This document shows, piece after piece, positions 1 to 5,262 of a stretch of DNA of 8,550 bases. The DNA is taken from NCBI GenBank assembly GCA_031287505.1, contig JAITSW010000192.1, positions 1 through 8,550 of the forward strand. The letters are read 5' to 3'. This DNA comes from Propionibacteriaceae bacterium. GTDB lineage: Bacteria > Actinomycetota > Actinomycetes > Propionibacteriales > Propionibacteriaceae. Under the pieces are notes generated by a model, which worked only from the letters and a program-made list of their open reading frames with translations, had not been told where the DNA came from and made no database searches. Each line of letters opens with the position of its first letter. Within the stretch, counting starts at the first letter, position 1. The translations under genes were made by a program, and so were the position numbers.

Positions 1-392
1 CAACGCCGGTTTTGAAAGACCGTTAAGAATGCGTTTTTTTCTTGGGCCTCGGCCACCAGTTTGCGAGCCTTTTCGGAGGTGCTCGAGAGCGGTTTTTCCA
101 CAATGGCTGGAATCCCAGCTTCAACCAACCGCATTCCGTAGTCAAAGTGAAGGTTGTTGGTCACACTGACAACGACTAGATCGAAGTCATCAACATCGGC
201 AAAGAATTCTTCCGAATCGCTATAGAGCTTTGTCTGTGGGTACTGCGTCCGCAGTTTTACTTGATGCCCGGGGAAATCGGTGGCTACCGCAACCAATTCG
301 AATCCGGGAGTCGCAGAAACAGTGGGTGCGTGAAATACCGATCCGGAAACTCCGAAGCCGAGAATTCCAACGCGCGTGGGAGAGTCGGTCAT
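1..392 (-). CDS. Gfo/Idh/MocA-family NAD(P)-dependent oxidoreductase, N-terminal part (cut by window edge)
   Basis: This is the first 130 codons of a dehydrogenase that continues past the left edge. Members of this family oxidise or reduce hydroxyls of sugars, inositols and related compounds with NAD(P). The nucleotide-binding Rossmann motif is GFGVSG (residues 12-17), followed by the family's EKP motif (99-101), whose lysine is a conserved active-site residue. The visible part ends in FQNRR, which matches the FQNRRWD stretch typical of the YdgJ/IolW (YvaA, scyllo-inositol dehydrogenase) branch; that assignment is inference. The ATG at 390-392 follows GGAAG at 4 bases. The gene lies 110 bases downstream of the aldolase gene on the same strand and probably shares its transcript, which suggests a joint catabolic role. 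The substrate cannot be named. Confidence 0.85.
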   Translation of the reverse strand, partial: MTDSPTRVGILGFGVSGSVFHAPTVSATPGFELVAVATDFPGHQVKLRTQYPQTKLYSDSEEFFADVDDFDLVVVSVTNNLHFDYGMRLVEAGIPAIVEKPLSSTSEKARKLVAEAQEKNAFLTVFQNRR

Positions 393-502
393 TTTTCTTC
401 CATGTCATTTAAGAGTCAGGACGCGTGGAGGGCAAAGTGCTGCGTGTCGAACCCGTCGCCGGCACTTTTCCGCTTTACCCAACACGTGCGCTAACTACGG
501 GT

Positions 503-1318
503 TCAGTCTTGCAGCCCATCGGTCCAGTGAATTACTTCAAGAAGCATGTTGTTTAGATGCAACATGTCCAAAGACATGAGGAAGATCCGCACTCCATTGT
601 CGTATTCCCTGCGTACCGATTCGGGGTCGTGTGCTTGGTAGTACATGTGCTTGCCCGCCCGCAGTGCCGCTTCTCTAACTCTTGCACGTGCCTGGGCAAC
701 CTGAGGATCTTTGTCGGAGGGGAGTCCGGCGTTCAGCGAATAGTCTTGATGCCCAAAGGCGACAACGTCAACGCCTTCAACAGCGCAGATTTCGTCGATT
801 GATTCGACACCCTCGTCGCTTTCGATTCGACACCAAATCTGGGTTTGCGAATTTGCCTCTTTGACGAATTCCACAACCGGGATACCTCCAGGCACGTTGC
901 TTGCCGGCAGGAATGCCGCACTGCGATCGCAAGTGGCCACTCCCCTGCTGCCGATCGGGGGATATTTGACGGCATCAACAATTTTCCGGGCTACGTCGGC
1001 ATTGTCAACATGCGGCACCTTGATGACCTGGATCCCGCACTTCAGTGCTTTGATGATTTGGTTGAAGGGGATTTCGCCATGGAAGCACTGTTCCGTGCGG
1101 AAAACGGTGGTCATCCCCAGCGCATCACCGAGGCGGGCGTATTCTTCGATCGCTGACCAATCGTTCGCCACGTGCTCATTCTCGATCTGGAAAAAGTCGT
1201 AGCCTGCCTGAGCCAGTAGCTCAATGATCCTCGGGTCTCTGAGCCATAGCTCAATGCCGTTGGCAACTTTGCCAGCCTCTAATTTGGCCTTCATCCTGTT
1301 CGGCCTTACAAACTCCAT
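503..1318 (-). CDS. HpcH/HpaI (HpaI/RhmA-type) class II aldolase family protein
   Basis: A 271-residue protein of the HpcH/HpaI aldolase / citrate lyase family, enzymes that reversibly cleave 2-keto-hydroxy acids to pyruvate plus an aldehyde using a divalent metal in a TIM barrel. Family landmarks are IENEH (45-49, catalytic His49), an Arg at 74, the YPPIGSRG loop (119-126), and metal-ligand candidates Glu166 (RIES) and Asp192 (GHQDYS). Where HpcH itself has Gln-Ile-Glu this protein has Arg-Ile-Glu, and the usual GPxDLS is GHQDYS, so its substrate probably differs from the homoprotocatechuate pathway. I chose the ATG at 1316-1318 because AAAGGA stands 8 bases before it. An in-frame ATG at 1372 would add 18 residues but has no ribosome site. 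It is first in a leftward operon with the oxidoreductase and is transcribed divergently from the MFS gene. Confidence 0.85.
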   Translation of the reverse strand: MEFVRPNRMKAKLEAGKVANGIELWLRDPRIIELLAQAGYDFFQIENEHVANDWSAIEEYARLGDALGMTTVFRTEQCFHGEIPFNQIIKALKCGIQVIKVPHVDNADVARKIVDAVKYPPIGSRGVATCDRSAAFLPASNVPGGIPVVEFVKEANSQTQIWCRIESDEGVESIDEICAVEGVDVVAFGHQDYSLNAGLPSDKDPQVAQARARVREAALRAGKHMYYQAHDPESVRREYDNGVRIFLMSLDMLHLNNMLLEVIHWTDGLQD

Positions 1319-1438
1319 GAGTGTCGTCCTTTCCTCAAATACGAGACTAAGTTCAGAACTGGATTCCGGCATGTGGGGAGCTGCGACTTCGTTGCCGCAA
1401 TCCCGTTAAATCTGCCTAGAGCCCGATCCACTGATGAG

Positions 1439-1466
1439 ATTATCAATCGAGTTGATTTATTGTCAA
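1439..1466 (-). promoter_or_regulatory. Minus-strand sigma70-type promoter for the aldolase operon
   Basis: Read on the minus strand, a perfect -35 TTGACA (1461-1466) is followed after 16 bases by GATAAT (1439-1444), five of six matches to the -10 consensus. Transcription should begin near 1432 and give a leader of about 115 bases before the aldolase ATG. No other promoter-like pair in the region is as good. Confidence 0.65.
1442..1456. promoter_or_regulatory. Probable operator: palindrome ATCAA-TCGAG-TTGAT inside the promoter spacer
   Basis: A perfect 5-bp inverted repeat with a 5-base centre lies between the -10 and -35 of the aldolase promoter and overlaps the -10. This is the usual place for a repressor site. 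A further half-site-like GTCAA follows 5 bases later (1462-1466), giving three half-sites at 10-base pitch, one helical turn. The cognate regulator is not in the window; LacI or GntR types are guesses from context. Confidence 0.5.
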
Positions 1467-1689
1467 GGGCTACGCCGAGACCAATATTGGGTGTCCGCAT
1501 ATCTATGGGAACCGCGTCTTTTTTGCCCTACCCACGTGCCGCTAGGGCTAGCGGCACCGGTCATTTTAGGCGTAGTCGCGCTGGATCGATGGGAAGCGAG
1601 GGGCGAGCCCAGTGTTGGCATCGGTGTGCCGGGAGAGATGATCCAGAGATCCAGTTTGGCGCCCATGCCAAGTGTGACAAGCTATCCGA

Positions 1690-1734
1690 TTGAACAATTT
1701 GAGCATTTCTAGTGGAATAATTCAACAAAGTTGC
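1690..1734 (+). promoter_or_regulatory. Candidate promoter and operator of the MFS gene
   Basis: TTGAAC (1690-1695) and TGGAAT (1713-1718) are spaced 17 bases apart; each matches the consensus at four of six positions. The expected start near 1725 lies inside a second palindrome, TTCAACAAAGTTGC (1721-1734), which shares TCAA-N5-TTG with the operator at the aldolase promoter. Both elements are short, so chance resemblance is possible. Confidence 0.35.
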
Positions 1735-1781
1735 TTTATAGTCGCAGTACCGCAAGCCTTCCAATTGTTAGGGGAAGCACC

Positions 1782-2999
1782 ATGGCAAACGATATGGGCA
1801 ACCAGCCAGACGGCGGCGACCTGTCGGTTCAGCTGGTGCGAAAAAAGCTATTGCTCACGTATCTCGCGATGGGACTCATCCTGTCGTCTTGGTATTCCAG
1901 GATTCCTTCAGTGCAGATGGCTATCGGGCTGGGCAATTCAGCCATGGGCATGCTTCTGTTTCTTGGGGCGCTCGGATCGCTTCTCATGGTTATTGCCGCT
2001 GGCCCGCTGGTCGGGAGATTCGGGGGCGGCAGAATGCTATATGCCTCTACGTTCCTACTACTTGCCGCGGCAATCACATTTGCGATAGGAGTATGCACCG
2101 GATCGGCGATCATCGTTGGTTTTGGCATCATCTTGAACGGTTCTAGCCACGCGCTCACCAATGTCCCGGCAAATATCGAAGCGGCAGGTGTGGAACGGCG
2201 CATGCGTCGAACGGTCATGCCACAGTTCCACGCGGTTTATGCCCTAGGTTCCCTGCTGGGGGCGCTGATAGGGTCGGCGTTCGCGGCACTGGGAATTCCG
2301 TTTTCGACTCACTTCGCCATCATCGGCGTCTTGTGTGCGGCACAGAGGCTTTGGTGCATCCCCGGCATCGTTCAAGACTCTGACTCCGCATACCTGTCTT
2401 TGCAAAGTCATATTCAAAGCCAACCGCGAAAATCCGCTTGGCTGGAATCCCGCACCTTGCTGATTGGAATCTCAGTGTTCGCGTTTTCCTTCTCAGGCGG
2501 TTCGGCAAACAATTGGCTGTCCGTCGCCGTTGTTGAAGGATTCTGTGCAACGGAGGCATACGGAGGGCTTATCTACGCTGTCTTTCAAACGGCCCTGTCA
2601 CTTTCCCGGTGGTTCGGCACCCAAATCGTAGACCGAATGGGCCGGGTGAATATCCTTTATCTATCAGCCGCTGCTTCTGCTCTGGGAGTTGGGGTCTTCT
2701 GCTTAGCGCCATCCCTACCACTGGCTGCTCTCGGAGTTACCATTTGGGGTGTCGGATCAGCCATGTCCTTCCCGATAGGGGTAGCCGCCGCCGCTGACAA
2801 TCCATTGCTGTCTCCGGGAAGAGTTTCAGTCGTCTCCGCCTTCGCCTCGGTAGCGGGACTGTGCGCCCCTGCGATTATCGGGCTAGCCGGAGACTGGATA
2901 GGGGTGCGGCCTGGCCTGCTTTTCGTGCTTCTTGTGTTGGCAGTCGGAGCAGTTTCGGCAAGGGCGAATCGTACAAGTGAGAAAAACCCAGACGCCTAA
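1782..2999 (+). CDS. MFS transporter, YbjJ-like
   Basis: A 405-residue, very hydrophobic protein with the length and rhythm of a 12-helix major facilitator. The first helix runs into SSWYSRIP, and the loop between helices 2 and 3 carries a motif-A variant, GPLVGRFGGGR. The middle has the HAVYALGSLLGA stretch seen in YbjJ-like and fucose-permease-like carriers, and the second half repeats a motif-A-like DRMGR. It should sit in the cytoplasmic membrane and move a small solute by proton coupling; the solute is unknown. The divergent aldolase and dehydrogenase genes suggest a sugar acid or polyol (inference). The ATG at 1782 is chosen over one at 1731 because AGGGG precedes it at a good distance and the extra 17 residues look non-coding. 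Confidence 0.88.
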   Translation: MANDMGNQPDGGDLSVQLVRKKLLLTYLAMGLILSSWYSRIPSVQMAIGLGNSAMGMLLFLGALGSLLMVIAAGPLVGRFGGGRMLYASTFLLLAAAITFAIGVCTGSAIIVGFGIILNGSSHALTNVPANIEAAGVERRMRRTVMPQFHAVYALGSLLGALIGSAFAALGIPFSTHFAIIGVLCAAQRLWCIPGIVQDSDSAYLSLQSHIQSQPRKSAWLESRTLLIGISVFAFSFSGGSANNWLSVAVVEGFCATEAYGGLIYAVFQTALSLSRWFGTQIVDRMGRVNILYLSAAASALGVGVFCLAPSLPLAALGVTIWGVGSAMSFPIGVAAAADNPLLSPGRVSVVSAFASVAGLCAPAIIGLAGDWIGVRPGLLFVLLVLAVGAVSARANRTSEKNPDA

Positions 3000-3049
3000 G
3001 GAGACACACCCTTCCCTGTTGCCAGCGCTTGGTCATGGTCTCGCCCTGG

Positions 3050-3061
3050 GCGTTCGAACGC
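3050..3061. repeat. Perfect 12-bp palindrome GCGTTCGAACGC
   Basis: A self-complementary 12-mer lies in the gap after the transporter stop codon. It has no T-run on either side, so it is not a simple intrinsic terminator. It may be a protein-binding site or chance. Confidence 0.35.
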
Positions 3062-3090
3062 AAGAGCGGGGTAAGGGCAGGAACCTAGCT

Positions 3091-3126
3091 TTCATATAAC
3101 GTGGATATATCACTTATTTATATGAA
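3091..3126. repeat. AT-rich 36-base inverted repeat, possible operator
   Basis: TTCATATAA (3091-3099) and its exact complement TTATATGAA (3118-3126) flank an 18-base centre that contains GATATATC (3104-3111), a palindrome of its own. The right arm includes the ATG of a 14-codon ORF (3122-3166). AT-rich nested symmetry next to a start codon is typical of an autoregulatory operator, but no intact regulator gene follows. Confidence 0.4.
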
Positions 3127-3166
3127 CACCAAGGAGTTGATCCTCTCAAGATTGGGGACGGGATGA
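3122..3166 (+). pseudogene. 14-codon ORF, possible remnant of a regulator start
   Basis: Reading from ATG at 3122 gives MNTKELILSRLGTG and then TGA, five bases before the converging purN gene ends. The first residues resemble the beginnings of some PadR-type regulators, and the preceding inverted repeat would suit such a gene. No Shine-Dalgarno sequence is evident. It could equally be a chance ORF. Low confidence. Confidence 0.15.
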
Positions 3167-3170
3167 CGTG

Positions 3171-3761
3171 TCAGCGCGATTGGGACGCCAAGTCATTGAT
3201 CACGGCGACCAGGAGGGAGCGTTCTTGAACCTTGATGCGTTCGTGGAGGGACTCCTCGTCGTCGCCGGGCAGGATTTGGGCGGGCCGTTGCCCGATCACC
3301 GGGCCGGTATCGACACCGGCATTCACCCAGTGAACGGTACAGCCAGTCTGAGTGGCGCCGGCGGCTAGGGCATCGCGAACGGCATGGGCACCTGGGAAAA
3401 GCGGGAGCAGCGCCGGGTGGGAGTTGATCGTCCGCCCCTCAAAAACGGCGAGAAATGCCGGGCCGAGAATGCGCATAAAGCCCGCCAAGACCACTAGACC
3501 TGGCCTAAACAGGCCTACGGTCTTCGTCAGAGCTTTGTCCCAGGCATCGCGATGCGGGAAGTCGGCGGGGCTTACCGTGAACGTGGGAACACCGGCTTCT
3601 CGCGCGATTGCGAGGGCTTGGGCGTCCCTATCTGAACCAAGGGCAACGACGTGGCCGTCGAGCTCCCCCGAACGTTCGGCGGCGATTATCGCAGCCGCCA
3701 AGGTGCCCGTACCCGAAGCCAAAACCACGATCGAAAGCGGCGAACTCACCGGCCCACCCAT
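3171..3761 (-). CDS. purN: Phosphoribosylglycinamide formyltransferase (GAR transformylase) PurN
   Basis: PurN transfers the formyl group of 10-formyltetrahydrofolate to glycinamide ribonucleotide, the third step of IMP synthesis, in the cytoplasm. The 196-residue protein has the usual length. It opens with the beta strand and loop IVVLASGTGT (11-20), which binds the GAR phosphate, and holds the catalytic triad Asn113 and His115 (INSHPALLP) and Asp151 (VDTGPVI). The ATG at 3759-3761 is 7 bases after the stop of the upstream lipoprotein gene and has no strong ribosome site of its own, so translational coupling is likely. A GTG at residue 5 (3749) preceded by GGTGGG is an alternative start. The purH gene that often follows purN in actinobacteria is absent; a convergent transporter gene lies there. 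Confidence 0.95.
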   Translation of the reverse strand: MGGPVSSPLSIVVLASGTGTLAAAIIAAERSGELDGHVVALGSDRDAQALAIAREAGVPTFTVSPADFPHRDAWDKALTKTVGLFRPGLVVLAGFMRILGPAFLAVFEGRTINSHPALLPLFPGAHAVRDALAAGATQTGCTVHWVNAGVDTGPVIGQRPAQILPGDDEESLHERIKVQERSLLVAVINDLASQSR

Positions 3762-3768
3762 AATTGGC

Positions 3769-4299
3769 TCACTGAGTTTCCGCTGATGCCGCGGCGTTTT
3801 TCCGGCGGATCACGAAGACGACTACGCAGACCACAATAGAGATGAAACCCACAGCTAAGGCTCCGATGGCTAGAAACTTGGCTGACGAGGTATCGCTTAC
3901 CGGAGCGTCACCGCCGCCGTCTGGGAGATCCACCACGTGATAGATCACCCGGAAGGCTTCGCCATGTTTTTCCAGGGCTAGGGAGACGTTGCGGTTATCC
4001 TTGGAGAAAGCGGCGCTCAGCCGGCCGTCACTGGAGGTGGAGCGGCCCAGCTCGGTGAAGCCGGCACCGGCCAGATCAGCCAATACCCTCTCTTGGGCAG
4101 CCGCGTCGGGCACTGCCACCACGAAAGACCAGTTGCGCTCGCCTTCGACATGGATGACATTGCTCAGCTCACCGTCGGGGATCGGGAAACCCTCCAGGCC
4201 CGCAACCCGGTTGCCGCCAAAGAAAGCGCAGCCGGTGAGCAGCGTCACAGCCGCCAACACAGCTATGACAGCTTGGCCGATACGGCTTTGACGGATCAT
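3769..4299 (-). CDS. Putative lipoprotein with C-terminal membrane anchor
   Basis: A 176-residue protein of unknown function. Residues 1-24 form a lipoprotein signal peptide with lipobox LTGC (Cys24). An extracytoplasmic domain of about 115 residues follows, then a hydrophobic helix (142-164) and a short basic tail (RRK) that should face the cytoplasm. It would thus be held in the membrane at both ends. The domain contains WSFVVAV (57-63) and NVSLALEKHGEAFRVIYHVVD (104-124 region), closely matched in the upstream neighbour, so the two are tandem paralogues. The ATG at 4297-4299 follows GGAAG at 7 bases. It lies 116 bases after the paralogue and 7 bases before purN; a link to purine synthesis is not implied by its sequence. 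Confidence 0.75.
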   Translation of the reverse strand: MIRQSRIGQAVIAVLAAVTLLTGCAFFGGNRVAGLEGFPIPDGELSNVIHVEGERNWSFVVAVPDAAAQERVLADLAGAGFTELGRSTSSDGRLSAAFSKDNRNVSLALEKHGEAFRVIYHVVDLPDGGGDAPVSDTSSAKFLAIGALAVGFISIVVCVVVFVIRRKNAAASAETQ

Positions 4300-4415
4300 A
4301 ACTTGTCTTCCAATTCTCTCAGGCTTATTTCTTCTAGGCTTTGGCGATCAACCCTGCCAGGACGGATGGGTTCGGCACACCAATAAGGCTGGCACTGCCC
4401 GGAGGGCTACCCTTG

Positions 4416-4961
4416 CTACTTGGACTTAGACGGGCTGGGCTGGGTTTCCGACTTTTCCTTATCGTCCTTCTTCTCGTCGTCTTTCTTCTCATCATCCTTT
4501 GCCGGGGACTGATCAGACGAGGCGGGAGCGTCACTGGGGGGAGCTACGGCAGAACCGGCAGTGTCGAGGATGTGGTAGATGACGCGGAAGGCGCCGTTAC
4601 CGTCGGGCTCTAGCGCCAGGGAAACGTTGACCGTGTCTTTATGGAGGGCCACGTTGGTGCGTTCTTCGAATTCGCTCCGGCCGTCTTCGGTGTAGCCTGC
4701 GCTCACAAAGGCTTGCACAGCCGCTTCAGCAGCGGCCTTATCCTTAACGGCGACGGTAAATGCCCACTCGCTCTTTTCAGGCTCGGCAGCGATAGGAGTA
4801 ACTTCGCCGGAAACGACCGGCATGCCGGCCGGAATGCCTTTGACCTTCTCCGCCACCTGGGGATTACTGGTAGAGCAGCCGGCAAGGCCGCCGAGGGCGA
4901 CTACAGCGGCAACGGCAAGGACAGCGATGCCCCGAAACTTTAATCTCTTGTTTTCATTCAT
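4416..4961 (-). CDS. Putative lipoprotein with charged C-terminal tail
   Basis: A 181-residue paralogue of the following gene. The signal peptide ends in lipobox LAGC (Cys29). The folded part (about 35-135) carries WAFTVAV (66-72), NVSLALE (112-118) and FRVIYHILD (125-133), the shared family signature. In place of a C-terminal membrane helix it has a low-complexity tail rich in Lys, Asp and Glu, with repeated DDEKK units (about 156-169) and a Ser/Pro/Lys end. It should be tethered to the outer face of the membrane with a flexible extension toward the wall. The ATG at 4959-4961 has AGGA about 10 bases upstream. It is the first gene of the leftward run that ends in purN. Function is unknown. 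Confidence 0.75.
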   Translation of the reverse strand: MNENKRLKFRGIAVLAVAAVVALGGLAGCSTSNPQVAEKVKGIPAGMPVVSGEVTPIAAEPEKSEWAFTVAVKDKAAAEAAVQAFVSAGYTEDGRSEFEERTNVALHKDTVNVSLALEPDGNGAFRVIYHILDTAGSAVAPPSDAPASSDQSPAKDDEKKDDEKKDDKEKSETQPSPSKSK

Positions 4962-5262
4962 AACTGTTTTATCCTATCTCTTATTGCCAAGTAACAAATA
5001 TACAAGACGCGACCGATTTGGGGTTCCGCGATTGAAACCGCCAGCTCAGCTTGCCTTGTGAAATTAGGATCTTTACCTGTCTAACCTGTGAAATAGCTGT
5101 TAGACAGTATCGAGTTTGCCGAGCAGCCGCATCTTCGCCGCCTAGACGATCAACTACCGGGGCTAGCGCTTGTGGGCGGCCAACGTCCCGTGGGGCGATA
5201 ACGTGCCCGCTCAGGATAGCCAGGGGTGCGCGGTGTCCCCCGACGGCATCGCCGCCAGGCCG
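4962..5262. other. Intergenic spacer between the phosphoglycerol transferase and lipoprotein genes
   Basis: No gene is convincing in these 301 bases; the plus-strand frames lack family resemblance. The region should contain the promoter of the lipoprotein-purN run, with a TATATT-like box near 5000 on the minus strand but no good -35. A perfect inverted repeat lies at 5077-5107, and two similar TGTGAAAT segments occur at about 5056 and 5087. Confidence 0.5.
5077..5107. repeat. Perfect 9-bp inverted repeat CTGTCTAAC / GTTAGACAG, 13-base centre
   Basis: The arms are 5077-5085 and 5099-5107. Neither side has a T-run, so an intrinsic terminator is unlikely. The distance (about 116-146 bases upstream of the lipoprotein start) and perfect symmetry would suit an operator for a dimeric repressor, for example TetR-like; this is inference. 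Confidence 0.45.

Larger units (their letters stand above)
1319..1781. other. Divergent intergenic control region (no convincing gene)
   Basis: These 463 bases separate the leftward aldolase operon from the rightward transporter gene. They hold a strong minus-strand promoter with an internal palindrome, a weaker plus-strand promoter with a second palindrome, and CCT-N2-CAATTG-N2-AGG (1759-1773) just before the transporter's ribosome site. Open frames in the middle have no clear family. The plus-strand frame that ends at 1712 finishes in VTSYPIEQF, faintly like the C-terminal region of LacI-type regulators, but too little remains to call a gene. Confidence 0.6.

Noticed and set aside
1829..2218. 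Minus-strand ORF of 129 codons opposite the MFS gene
   Set aside because: It lies wholly within the transporter coding region and has no recognisable features.
3050..3061. GTTCGAA inside a palindrome, considered as a tRNA T-arm
   Set aside because: No acceptor, D or anticodon arm fits around it on either strand.
3989..4386. Plus-strand ORFs of about 100 codons opposite the lipoprotein gene
   Set aside because: The minus strand has a signal peptide, lipobox and paralogue; the plus frames show no coding character.
5077..5107. Inverted repeat read as the terminator of the phosphoglycerol transferase gene
   Set aside because: No T-run follows on the minus strand and the stem lies over 150 bases past the stop codon.
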